The position numbers and the translations under genes are program-made. DNA of 64,000 bases from Streptomyces fodineus (GTDB lineage: Bacteria; Actinomycetota; Actinomycetes; Streptomycetales; Streptomycetaceae). The stretch is from assembly GCF_001735805.1 (NCBI RefSeq), contig NZ_CP017248.1, positions 8,804,001 to 8,868,000 of the forward strand, in the 5' to 3' direction. The notes below the pieces were generated by a model that was not told the DNA's origin, made no database searches, and saw only the letters and a program-made list of their open reading frames with translations. Of this stretch, positions 33,872 through 42,664 are shown in pieces. Positions within the stretch are counted from its first letter, which is position 1. Each line of letters opens with the position of its first letter.

Positions 33872-33892
33872 AATGTTTTCTTACGCGCTGTC

Positions 33893-33955
33893 TTGACAGT
33901 CCCGGCGGGCAACCCGCAGGATCACACCCGTGAACCTGTCAGACAGCCAGACAGG
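33893..33955 (+). promoter_or_regulatory. Promoter and overlapping operator of the asparagine operon
   Basis: TTGACA (33893-33898), 18-nt spacer and CAGGAT (33917-33922) make a good promoter. The expected start site, about 33929-33930, coincides with the GTG start of the regulator, implying a leaderless mRNA. CTGTC-a-GACAG (33936-33946) is an 11-bp palindrome, and a wider CCTGTC (33935-33940) to GACAGG (33950-33955) repeat overlaps it. This is a likely autoregulatory site for the FadR-type regulator, lying over its first codons. Confidence 0.65.
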
Positions 33956-34664
33956 TGGTCTGGGTCCTCGGCGTGTGAGCGCCATGGAAGCGGTCCTCGG
34001 CCACCTCCGCGGCGCCATCGAGCGCGGCGAGTACGCCATCGGCGACAAGCTCCCCTCCGAGGCCGAGCTCTGCCGCACCCTCGAGGTGTCCCGGCCGGTG
34101 CTCCGCGAGGCGCTGCGCGCGCTGCAGACGATGGGCCTCACGGTGTCCCGGACCGGCAAGGGCACCTTCGTCGTCGCCAACGCCGTCGAGGACCCCACCT
34201 TCGGCGACTACGCGGCCAGCGACCTGCTCGAAGTGCGCCGGCACGTCGAGATCCCGGTCGCCGGATACGCGGCCGTGCGCCGCACCCCGGAGAACCTGGA
34301 CCACCTGGCCCACCTGCTCGACCGCATGGAGCGGGAGACGGACACCACGGCCTGGGTCGCGATGGACACCCTCTTCCACCTCGCCGTGGCCGAGGCCGCC
34401 CAGAACCCGGTCTTCCGCCGGGTCATCGAGGAGATCCGCGACGCACTGGCGCGTCAGTCGGCCTTCCTCAACGAGCTGGGCGGACGCCGGGAACAGTCCA
34501 ACCGCGAGCACCGGGCGATCGTCGAGGCCCTGATCGACGGTTCCGAACACGACGCGGTGGAGGCCATGAGCCACCACCTGGACCGCGTCGAGACGACCCT
34601 GACCGACATCGTGCGTCCCCAGCGGGCGGACGACCTCCCCACGGAAGGCGGACCCGAGGCGTGA
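33930..34664 (+). CDS. GntR-family (FadR/FCD) regulator of asparagine catabolism
   Basis: 244 aa from GTG 33930; an alternative start is GTG 33975 or ATG 33984. The winged helix LPSEAELCRTLEVSRPVLRE (about residues 46-65) precedes an all-helical FCD domain with the metal/ligand-binding Asp, His and Glu pattern (MDTLFHLAVAEAAQNPVF, NREHRAIVEAL, MSHHLDRVE). Its stop overlaps the permease start (GTGA at 34661). It probably senses aspartate, asparagine or a product and represses the operon. Confidence 0.88.
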   Translation: MNLSDSQTGGLGPRRVSAMEAVLGHLRGAIERGEYAIGDKLPSEAELCRTLEVSRPVLREALRALQTMGLTVSRTGKGTFVVANAVEDPTFGDYAASDLLEVRRHVEIPVAGYAAVRRTPENLDHLAHLLDRMERETDTTAWVAMDTLFHLAVAEAAQNPVFRRVIEEIRDALARQSAFLNELGGRREQSNREHRAIVEALIDGSEHDAVEAMSHHLDRVETTLTDIVRPQRADDLPTEGGPEA

Positions 34665-36100
34665 GCGAACAGCACCTCAAAGACGAGACGCGCCCCTCGT
34701 CCGGCCATGTCGACGCCGGAGACGCCGGCTACAGCAAAGGCCTCAAGTACCGGCACGTCAACATGATCGCCATCGGCGGAGCCATCGGCACCGGCCTCTT
34801 CCTCGGCGCGGGCGGCCGGCTCGCCGACGCCGGGCCCTCCCTCTTCATCGCATACGCCGTCTGCGGCGTCTTCGCCTTCCTGGTCGTGCGCGCCCTCGGC
34901 GAACTCGTCCTGTACCGCCCGTCCTCCGGCGCCTTCGTGTCGTACGCCCGGGAGTTCCTCGGGGAGAAGGGCGCCTACACCGCGGGCTGGATGTACTTCC
35001 TGAACTGGGCGACCACCGGCATCGCCGACATCACGGCGGTCGCCACCTACACCCACTACTGGGGCATGTTCTCCGACATACCACAGTGGTTGATCGCATT
35101 GATCGCCCTCGCGGTTGTGTTGACGGTCAATCTGATCTCCGTCAAGGTCTTTGGCGAGCTGGAGTTCTGGTTCGCGATCGTCAAGGTCGGCGCGCTCGTC
35201 GTCTTCATGTGCATCGGCATCTTCCTGCTGGTCACCCGGCACCCGGTGGACGGCAGCCACCCCGGCCCGTCCCTGATCACCGACAACGGCGGCGTCTTCC
35301 CCAACGGCCTGCTGCCCATGCTGCTGATCATCCAGGGTGTCGTCTTCGCCTACGCCTCCGTGGAACTGGTCGGCGTGGCCGCCGGCGAGACCGAGAACCC
35401 CGAGCAGATCATGCCGAAGGCGATCAACTCGATCATGTGGCGTGTGGGCCTGTTCTACGTCGGCTCCGTCGTCCTGCTCTCGATGCTGCTGCCCTGGAAC
35501 AAGTACAGCGCCGGCGAGAGCCCCTTCGTGACCGTCCTGTCGCACATCGGCGTCCCGGCGGCCGGCGGTGTGATGAACCTGGTCGTGCTGACCGCCGCCA
35601 TGTCCTCGCTGAACTCCGGCCTGTACTCCACCGGCCGCATCCTGCGCTCCATGGCCATGAGCGGCTCGGCACCGAAGTTCACCGGACGGATGAGCCGCAG
35701 CCAGGTCCCGTACGGCGGAATCCTGCTCACCAGCGGTATCTGTGTCCTCGGCGTGGGCCTCAACTACGTCGTCCCCGCCGACGCGTTCGAGATCGTCCTC
35801 AACTTCGCGGCGATCGGCATCCTCGCGACCTGGGGCATGATCATGGTCTGTCACCTGCTCTTCTGGCGGAAGACCCAGAAGGGCGAACTGACCCGGCCGT
35901 CCTACCGGCTGCCGGGTTCCCCCTGGACGGAACTCGTGACGCTGGCGTTCCTCGCCTCCGTCTTCGTCCTCATGTACGCCGACGGCGGCGCCGGACGCAC
36001 CACCGTGCTCTGTCTGCCGCTGATCGTCGCAGCGCTGGTCGCGGGCTGGTACGGCATCCGCGGCCGGATATCCCGCACGTCCACCGGCGCCGACGCGTGA
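34661..36100 (+). CDS. ansP: Amino acid permease, likely L-asparagine transporter
   Basis: 479 aa from GTG 34661, coupled to the regulator. It has about 12 membrane spans of the APC superfamily (AAT subfamily): GLKYRHVNMIAIGGAIGTGL opens span 1, and ALGELVLYRPSSGAFVSYAR and YASVELVGVAAGETENP follow as in AnsP/GabP-type carriers. Neighbouring asparaginase and aspartase make L-asparagine the best substrate guess; the sequence alone does not settle specificity. Confidence 0.87.
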   Translation: MSEQHLKDETRPSSGHVDAGDAGYSKGLKYRHVNMIAIGGAIGTGLFLGAGGRLADAGPSLFIAYAVCGVFAFLVVRALGELVLYRPSSGAFVSYAREFLGEKGAYTAGWMYFLNWATTGIADITAVATYTHYWGMFSDIPQWLIALIALAVVLTVNLISVKVFGELEFWFAIVKVGALVVFMCIGIFLLVTRHPVDGSHPGPSLITDNGGVFPNGLLPMLLIIQGVVFAYASVELVGVAAGETENPEQIMPKAINSIMWRVGLFYVGSVVLLSMLLPWNKYSAGESPFVTVLSHIGVPAAGGVMNLVVLTAAMSSLNSGLYSTGRILRSMAMSGSAPKFTGRMSRSQVPYGGILLTSGICVLGVGLNYVVPADAFEIVLNFAAIGILATWGMIMVCHLLFWRKTQKGELTRPSYRLPGSPWTELVTLAFLASVFVLMYADGGAGRTTVLCLPLIVAALVAGWYGIRGRISRTSTGADA

Positions 36101-36128
36101 CCCGCGTACCGGCCGCCCCGACCCATCG

Positions 36129-37157
36129 ATGCAGGCAGTGATGTACAGCAGTTCTCCCGCAGACGCACCCATCGTCCGCGAACCCCTCCACGCCCCCGTC
36201 GCCCACCTCATCCGCGGCGGGGTCACCGAGGGCATCCACTACGGCTCCGTCGTCGTCCTCGGCGCCGACGGCAAGGTGGAGTTCCAACTCGGCGACATCG
36301 AGGCCGCCTTCTACCCGCGCTCGGCCGTCAAGCCCCTCCAGGCCGTGGCCATGCTGCGGGCCGGACTGGCCCTCGACGGCGAACTGCTGTCGCTGGCCGC
36401 CGCGAGCCACTCCGGCGAGGAACGCCATCTCGACGGCACCCGGCGCATCCTCGAACTCGCCGGGCTCACCGAGGACGACCTGCGCAACGTCCCCGACATG
36501 CCGTTCGACCCCGTCGTCCGGGACGCCTGGGTGCGCGCGGGCCGCCTGCCCTCCCGGCTCGCCCAGAACTGCTCCGGCAAGCACGCCGCCATGCTGTGGA
36601 CCGCCAAGCTCAACGGCTGGTCCCTCGAGGACTACCTCGACCCGAAGCACCCGCTCCAGCAGGCGATCCAGGAGATCGTCGAGGACCTGACCGGCCAGCG
36701 GGTCGCCCGGGTCAGCGTCGACGGCTGCGGCGCGCCGCTGTTCTCCATCTCCCTGTACGGCCTCGCCCGCGCCCTGTCCCGCATCACCTCGGCCGTCCCC
36801 GGCACGCCCGAGGCCCGGGTCGCCGACGCGATGCGCTCGCACGCCGAGATGGCCTCCGGCTCCGGGCGCGATGTCGCGGCGCTGATGGAGGCCGTGCCGG
36901 GGCTGCTGGCCAAGGACGGCTTCGAGGGCGTGCAGGTCGCCGCGCTGCCCGATGGCCGGGCCGTCGCCGTGAAGATCGCCGACGGGGCGAATCGCGCCCG
37001 CGTGCCGGTGGCGGCGGCGGCGCTCGCTCGCGCGGGCGTGGACCCGGAGCTGCTGACCGAGTTCGCCGGGGAGCCGCTGCTCGGGGGTGGGGAGCCGGTG
37101 GGTTGTGTGCGTGCGGTGCGTGCGCTCGATCCGGTTCCGTTCACCGCCTGCGCGTAG
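36129..37157 (+). CDS. Asparaginase (Rhizobium etli-type fold)
   Basis: 342 aa from ATG 36129; ATG 36141 is an alternative start and neither has a strong SD. FYPRSAVKPLQAVAMLRAG and QNCSGKHAAMLWTAKLNGW carry the Ser-Lys and Cys/Lys motifs of the asparaginase family that resembles R. etli type II enzymes rather than E. coli AnsA/AnsB. It hydrolyses L-asparagine to aspartate and ammonia. It follows the permease by 28 bases and precedes aspartase. Confidence 0.88.
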   Translation: MQAVMYSSSPADAPIVREPLHAPVAHLIRGGVTEGIHYGSVVVLGADGKVEFQLGDIEAAFYPRSAVKPLQAVAMLRAGLALDGELLSLAAASHSGEERHLDGTRRILELAGLTEDDLRNVPDMPFDPVVRDAWVRAGRLPSRLAQNCSGKHAAMLWTAKLNGWSLEDYLDPKHPLQQAIQEIVEDLTGQRVARVSVDGCGAPLFSISLYGLARALSRITSAVPGTPEARVADAMRSHAEMASGSGRDVAALMEAVPGLLAKDGFEGVQVAALPDGRAVAVKIADGANRARVPVAAAALARAGVDPELLTEFAGEPLLGGGEPVGCVRAVRALDPVPFTACA

Positions 37158-37300
37158 CGCTCCGCCGGATCGGCCGCCTTGGACCCGCGGGTCCGTTGTG
37201 GCTGATCGCGCCCACGCGGCGGCAGCCGCATGTCGACAAGCCCCGCGCCCCTTTCCGGGTCGCCTTCACCTCCGTACCTCAGAAAGAGGACCCACCCCTC

Positions 37301-38713
37301 ATGACCGCCGCCACCACCCGCAGCGAACACGATCTGCTCGGCGACCGTGACATACCCGCCGACGCGTACTGGGGTGTGCACACCCTGCGTGCGACGGAGA
37401 ACTTCCCCATCACCGGTACACCGATCTCCGCGTACCCGCATCTGATCGACGCCCTGGCCGCCGTGAAGGAGGCCGCCGCTCTGGCCAACGAGGAGCTCGG
37501 GCTGCTGGCGCCGGACAAGGCGCGTGCGATCGTCGCCGCCTGCGGGGAGATCCGGTCCGGCAAGCTGCACGACCAGTTCGTCGTCGACGTCATCCAGGGC
37601 GGCGCCGGCACGTCCACCAACATGAACGCCAACGAGGTCGTGGCCAACCGCGCGCTGGAGCTGCTCGGCCACGCCAAGGGCGAGTACGCGTATCTGCACC
37701 CCAATGAGGACGTCAACCTCGGTCAGTCAACCAATGACGTCTACCCGACCGCCGTCAAGATAGCGACGGTCTTCGCGGTCCGTGGACTGCTCAAGGCGAT
37801 GTCCGTACTGCAGGACTCCTTCGCGGGTAAGGCCGTCGAGTTCCGTGACGTGCTCAAGATGGGCCGTACACAGTTGCAGGACGCCGTGCCGATGACGCTC
37901 GGTCAAGAGTTCTCCGCCTATGCCGTCATGATGGAGGAGGACCGCAGCCGTCTTGCCGAGGCCGTCGAGTTGATCCATGAGATCAACCTCGGCGCCACGG
38001 CGATCGGCACCGGTCTGAACGCGCCCGCCGGATACGCCGAGGCCGCCCGCCGGCACCTGTCCGCGATCACCGGGCTGCCGCTGGTCACCGCGGCCAACCT
38101 GGTCGAGGCCACCCAGGACTGCGGTGCCTTCGTCCAGATGTCCGGTGTGCTCAAGCGGATCGCGGTCAAGCTCTCCAAGAGCTGCAACGACCTGCGGCTG
38201 CTGTCCTCCGGTCCGCGCGCGGGCCTCGGGGAGATCAACCTGCCGCCGGTGCAGGCGGGTTCGTCCATCATGCCGGGCAAGGTGAACCCGGTGATCCCCG
38301 AGGTGGTCAACCAGGTCGCCTTCGAGGTGATCGGCAACGACGTCGCCATCACCATGGCCGCCGAGGCCGGACAGCTCCAGCTCAACGCCTTCGAGCCGAT
38401 CATCCTGCACTCCCTGTCGGAGTCCATCACCCATCTGCAGAGCGCCTGCCTCACCCTGGCCGAGCGCTGTGTGTCCGGCATCACCGCCAACACCGAGCGG
38501 CTGCGTGCCTCCGTGGAGAACTCCATCGGGCTGGTCACCGCCCTCAACCCGCACATCGGGTACACGGCCGCCACCGAGATCGCCAAGGAGGCCCTCGTCA
38601 CCGGCCGCGGAGTGGCCGAACTGGTGCTGGAGAAGGGCCTGCTGCCGGCCGAGCGGCTCGCGGACCTGCTGCGTCCCGAGGTCGTCGCCGGCCGCGGAGT
38701 GCCCACCACCTGA
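37301..38713 (+). CDS. aspA: Aspartate ammonia-lyase
   Basis: 470 aa from ATG 37301 (SD aaagagga). The fumarase/aspartase signature GSSIMPGKVNPVIPEVVNQV (about residues 322-341) and GGAGTSTNMNANEVVANRA are present; length fits the family. The SS-loop (SSIMPGKVNP) is intact. It deaminates aspartate to fumarate. With the permease and asparaginase it completes a route from asparagine to the TCA cycle. Confidence 0.94.
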   Translation: MTAATTRSEHDLLGDRDIPADAYWGVHTLRATENFPITGTPISAYPHLIDALAAVKEAAALANEELGLLAPDKARAIVAACGEIRSGKLHDQFVVDVIQGGAGTSTNMNANEVVANRALELLGHAKGEYAYLHPNEDVNLGQSTNDVYPTAVKIATVFAVRGLLKAMSVLQDSFAGKAVEFRDVLKMGRTQLQDAVPMTLGQEFSAYAVMMEEDRSRLAEAVELIHEINLGATAIGTGLNAPAGYAEAARRHLSAITGLPLVTAANLVEATQDCGAFVQMSGVLKRIAVKLSKSCNDLRLLSSGPRAGLGEINLPPVQAGSSIMPGKVNPVIPEVVNQVAFEVIGNDVAITMAAEAGQLQLNAFEPIILHSLSESITHLQSACLTLAERCVSGITANTERLRASVENSIGLVTALNPHIGYTAATEIAKEALVTGRGVAELVLEKGLLPAERLADLLRPEVVAGRGVPTT

Positions 38714-38777
38714 CCTGCGATAACGGGCAGATATCAGCCCATGCGCGAAGGGGCTCCAGGGCCGGTCCGGAGGCACA

Positions 38778-39716
38778 ATGGTGATCATGACAACGACGTC
38801 GTCCCTCACCTTCCTGCCGGTCCTGGAGCGCATCGCCGAGGAGATCGAGCGCACGCCCGGCCGCGGCCGGGCCGCCGACTACATCCCGGCCCTCGCCGCC
38901 CGCGACCCCCGCCGGTTCGGCATGGCCGTGGCCGAGCTGGACGGCACGGTGTACGGGGTGGGGGACTGGCGGGAGCCGTTCTCCGCGCAGTCCATCACCA
39001 AGGTCTTCACGCTCGCCCTGGACCTCGCCCGCGAGGGCGACGAACTCTGGGAACACGTGGGCCGCGAGCCCTCCGGCAACCCCTTCAACTCCCTGGTCCA
39101 GCTGGAGTACGAGAACGGCATCCCGCGGAATCCTTTCATCAACGCGGGCGCCCTCGTCGTCACCGACCGCCTGCAGACCCGTACCTCAGACGCGGCCGGT
39201 GAGCTCCTGAACTTCCTGCGCGCCGAGAGCGGCAACACCGCCCTGGACTTCGACCCGGAGGTCGCCGCCTCCGAGAGCGCCCACGGCGACCGCAACGCCG
39301 CCCTCGCCCATTTCATGGCGTCGTACGGCAACATCGACAACGACGTGCCGGCCCTGCTCGACCAGTACTTCCGGCAGTGCTCCGTCACCGCGTCCTGCGC
39401 CGACCTCGCGCTGGCCACCGGCTTCCTCGCCCGGCACGGCGTCCGCGCCGACGGCGGCCGGCTGCTCACCCGCAGCCAGGCCAAACAGGTCAACGCGGTG
39501 ATGCTGACGTGCGGGACGTACGACGCGGCCGGGGACTTCGCCTACCGGGTGGGGCTGCCCGGCAAGAGCGGGGTCGGCGGCGGGATCATCGCGGTGGTAC
39601 CGGGCCGGTGCACGCTGTGCGTGTGGAGTCCGGGCCTGGACGAGCGCGGCAACTCGGTGGCCGGAGTGGCGGCCCTCGACCGGTTCACCACGCTGACCGG
39701 GCTCTCGGTGTTCTGA
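38778..39716 (+). CDS. glsA: Glutaminase
   Basis: 312 aa from ATG 38778; ATG 38787 is an equally possible start (ggagg lies 4 or 13 nt before them). The beta-lactamase-like SxxK motif is in FSAQSITKVF (about residue 61), followed by NPFNSLVQLEYENGIPRNPF, INAGALVV and LPGKSGVGGGI. It hydrolyses glutamine to glutamate and ammonia. It lies 64 bases after aspA, so it may belong to the same nitrogen-scavenging group or have its own promoter. Confidence 0.93.
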   Translation: MVIMTTTSSLTFLPVLERIAEEIERTPGRGRAADYIPALAARDPRRFGMAVAELDGTVYGVGDWREPFSAQSITKVFTLALDLAREGDELWEHVGREPSGNPFNSLVQLEYENGIPRNPFINAGALVVTDRLQTRTSDAAGELLNFLRAESGNTALDFDPEVAASESAHGDRNAALAHFMASYGNIDNDVPALLDQYFRQCSVTASCADLALATGFLARHGVRADGGRLLTRSQAKQVNAVMLTCGTYDAAGDFAYRVGLPGKSGVGGGIIAVVPGRCTLCVWSPGLDERGNSVAGVAALDRFTTLTGLSVF

Positions 39717-39860
39717 CCGAACCGGACCAATCGTCTGCGGCACCGTCGTGGCTGGTCGCGCCCTTCCCCCCGCCGTTGCTCACACGCCGGTCACGTGCGG
39801 GCCGCCCAGAGGTGAGAGGAAGGTCGCCTTCCGGCCACCCGGCGTTGACACGCTGACCCA

Positions 39861-41273
39861 GTGTTGGCCATGGCATTCCCCGTCGATCTCCGCAGCTGCC
39901 AGGTGCTCGGGCTGGCAGGCACCGCCTTTCTCGCGCTGGGCGGGGAGACGGCCGGTGCCCTGCCGGTGCAGGATCTCCTGGCGCCCGCCTCGGTGCAGGC
40001 GGCACTCGGCCTGGTCGGGGTGTACTTCGGTGTCGTCCTGCTGATAGCTGCCTGGGTGCTCCTCGGCCGTCTGGTGCGCGGCCCTCAGCCGCCCAGTCCG
40101 CGAGCCCTGCTGCTGGTGCTCGCGGTGTGGACGGCTCCGCTGCTGCTCGCACCGCCGTTGTTCAGCCGGGACGTCTACAGCTACCTCGCGCAGGGCGCCA
40201 TGGTCGACGCCCACATGGACGTCTACGCCCACGGCCCCGCCCAGCTCGGCGGCCCGCTCGCCGACGAGGTGGCCCCGATGTGGCAGCACACCGGCGCCCC
40301 TTACGGCCCCGCCTTCATGGCCCTGGCCTCCGCACTGTCCGGCCTGACCCGTGGCCGACTGCCCGAAGGACTGATCGGGATGCGCCTGGTCGCTCTGCTG
40401 GGCGTGGCCCTGATGGCGGTGGCGCTGCCCCGCCTCGCCCGGCACAGCGGCGCCGACCCGGCCGCCGCCCTCTGGCTCGGCGCCCTCAATCCCCTCGTCC
40501 TGCTGCACCTGGTCGCGGGCGCCCACAACGACGCCCTGATGCTCGGTCTGCTGGGGCTCGGCCTGGTCGCCGCGCGCGGGGACCGGCCGTCCGGCGGCGC
40601 CGTCGGAGCCGTCCTCGTGACCCTGGCCGCCCTGGTCAAGGCGCCGGCCGCGCTCGGACTGCTGGCGGTCGTGGCCCTCCGGGTCCGCTCCGGCCGCCGC
40701 CCGCTGCCGGCCGTCCTCTCCACGGCCGCGGCCTCCGCCGTGACCACGGTCGCCGCCACCGCCGTCGCCGGCACCGGCTACGGCTGGATCGGCGCCCTGG
40801 AGACCCCGGTCTCCCCGCACAACTGGGCCCTGACCAGCCTGCTCGGCCGCGCCACCGGCGCCCTGCTGGAACACCTCGGCAGCAGCCTGGCCCCGCTCGC
40901 CGTCCCGGCCTGGCAGCTGCTCGGCCTCGCGGCGACCGCCGTCGCCGTGGCCCTGATATGGCTCCGGCTGCGCCTGAGACCCGTGTACGCCCTCGGACTC
41001 AGCCTGCTGACGGTCGCCGTGTTCGGCCCGGCGATCCGCCCCTGGTACGTGCTGTGGGGCCTGTTCCTCATCGCCGCCGCCGCGCCCAGCACCTCGGTAC
41101 GGCACCGGGTCGCGGCCCTGGCCGGCGTCCTCGCCCTCGCCGTCCTGCCCAGCGGCGGCCCGGCCGACCTCGGGCAACTGGTGCTCGCCGTCTCCGGCGG
41201 GGTGCTCGGCGTGGTCGTCCTGTGGCAGGCCCACCAGGCGGCCCAGGCCCCGGCCCCGGGACGCATGGCGTGA
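39861..41273 (+). CDS. MptB-like polyprenol-phosphate-mannose-dependent mannosyltransferase
   Basis: 470 aa from GTG 39861 (ATG 39870 also possible). A GT-C membrane enzyme with about 12 spans; LFSRDVYSYLAQGAMVDAHM carries the acidic Arg-Asp motif after the first loop, and YGPAFMALASALSG follows. The sequence fits the MptB family, which makes alpha-1,6-mannan core of lipomannan/lipoarabinomannan-like glycans in Corynebacteriales and related products in Streptomyces. Its stop overlaps the next start (GTGA at 41270). Confidence 0.8.
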   Translation: MLAMAFPVDLRSCQVLGLAGTAFLALGGETAGALPVQDLLAPASVQAALGLVGVYFGVVLLIAAWVLLGRLVRGPQPPSPRALLLVLAVWTAPLLLAPPLFSRDVYSYLAQGAMVDAHMDVYAHGPAQLGGPLADEVAPMWQHTGAPYGPAFMALASALSGLTRGRLPEGLIGMRLVALLGVALMAVALPRLARHSGADPAAALWLGALNPLVLLHLVAGAHNDALMLGLLGLGLVAARGDRPSGGAVGAVLVTLAALVKAPAALGLLAVVALRVRSGRRPLPAVLSTAAASAVTTVAATAVAGTGYGWIGALETPVSPHNWALTSLLGRATGALLEHLGSSLAPLAVPAWQLLGLAATAVAVALIWLRLRLRPVYALGLSLLTVAVFGPAIRPWYVLWGLFLIAAAAPSTSVRHRVAALAGVLALAVLPSGGPADLGQLVLAVSGGVLGVVVLWQAHQAAQAPAPGRMA

Positions 41274-42664
41274 GGGGGCCGCGTACGCCCAGGGGCCGTG
41301 TGCTGCTGGTCCTCGTCCTCGTCGCCGCGGTCACCGTCTTCACGGCGACCGTGCCGCTGCTGCGCGACTTCTTCGACCTGCGCGTCTACTACGGCACCGT
41401 GCACATGTGGGTCCGCCACGGCGGGCGGATCTACGACTACCAGGTGCCGGGAACCGCGTACGGCTTCACCTATCCGCCGTTCGCGGCGCTCGCCATGCTG
41501 CCGCTGGCGCCGCTGGACCGGCACTCGGCGATCGCGGCGTCCCTGCTGGCCAACCTGGCCGCGCTGGCGGCGATCCTGCGGATCCTGGCCGGGCCGGACT
41601 GGCGCCGGCACGGCTGGTACCGCTGGTCGCTGTGCCTGTGTCTGCTCGCACTGTTCGAGCCGCTGCGGGACACCTTCAGCTTCGGCCAGGTGAACCTGGT
41701 GCTGCTCGCCCTCGTCCTCGGGGACTCCTGGCTGCTGGCGACCGGCCGGGCGCGCTGGGCGGGCGCCGGGATCGGGCTCGCCGCCGCCGTGAAGCTCACG
41801 CCCGCCCTGTTCATCGGCCTGCTGCTGCTCGCCGGGCGCCGCCGGGCGGCCGCCCTCGCGACGGCCGTCGCCGCCGCGGCGACCGCGCTGGCCGCCTGGG
41901 CGGACCCGGCCGCCTCGCGCTTCTACTGGACCGAGGCGCTGTGGGACACCAGCCGGGTGGGCCGCCTCGGCTACGTCTCGAACCAGTCGCTCCAGGGTGT
42001 GCTGGCCCGCCTCGGCGAGACGGACCGTCCGCTGTGGGCGACGGCGGTCCTGCTGACCCTCTGCGTCTGGGCCTGGCGGACCCGGGGGGCGGTCAAGGCG
42101 GGTGACTGGACGGCCGCCTTCGCGCTCACCGGGGCGGCGGCCTGTCTGGTCAGCCCCATCACCTGGGTGCACCACCTGGTGTGGCTGCTGCCGTCCTTCG
42201 CCGTGCTCCTCCGCGCCGGGCACCCGCGGATCGCGGGCGCCCTGTACGCGGTGCTGTGCACGAGCGTGGTCTGGCTGTGGTTCGACGACTCCTCCGGCAT
42301 CGGCGGCTTCCTCGGCAGCAACACCTACACCTGGATCACGCTCGGCCTGCTGCTCGGCCTGCCGACGGGTCAGCCGCCTGTGCTCCGCCTGCCCCTGGCC
42401 CGCAGCACCAGCGTCCGCAGCACCAGCGTCACGGCTCCTGCGCCCAGTCCCGAGAGCCCCGCGGCGACGGCGGGGCCCGGCCAGCCCCAGTCGTCCGCCG
42501 TCTGCGACGTCGCAGCGGCCACCGGTGCCGGCGGCGACGTATGCCGTGACCTGGGGGTCAGCCCGTCCAGCGAACCGACCGGATCCACCCGCCCGGCCGC
42601 CTCGAAGCCCCAGTCGAGCAGTTCACGCGCCTCCTCGTACACGGTCAACCCGCCGCCTGCCTGA
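41270..42664 (+). CDS. GT87-family polyprenyl-phosphate mannosyltransferase
   Basis: 464 aa from GTG 41270, coupled to the mptB-like gene. It is a GT-C fold membrane protein: DFFDLRVYYGTVHMWVRHGG, YGFTYPPFAALAMLPL, FGQVNLVLLALVLGD and AAVKLTPALF are typical of GT87 (PimE/PatE-like). Enzyme domain ends near residue 370 (LLLGLPTGQP). The last 95 residues are Ser/Pro/Thr-rich low-complexity sequence encoded opposite the D,D-carboxypeptidase gene (overlap 42370-42664), so the stop has probably been lost. Confidence 0.78.
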   Translation: MRGPRTPRGRVLLVLVLVAAVTVFTATVPLLRDFFDLRVYYGTVHMWVRHGGRIYDYQVPGTAYGFTYPPFAALAMLPLAPLDRHSAIAASLLANLAALAAILRILAGPDWRRHGWYRWSLCLCLLALFEPLRDTFSFGQVNLVLLALVLGDSWLLATGRARWAGAGIGLAAAVKLTPALFIGLLLLAGRRRAAALATAVAAAATALAAWADPAASRFYWTEALWDTSRVGRLGYVSNQSLQGVLARLGETDRPLWATAVLLTLCVWAWRTRGAVKAGDWTAAFALTGAAACLVSPITWVHHLVWLLPSFAVLLRAGHPRIAGALYAVLCTSVVWLWFDDSSGIGGFLGSNTYTWITLGLLLGLPTGQPPVLRLPLARSTSVRSTSVTAPAPSPESPAATAGPGQPQSSAVCDVAAATGAGGDVCRDLGVSPSSEPTGSTRPAASKPQSSSSRASSYTVNPPPA

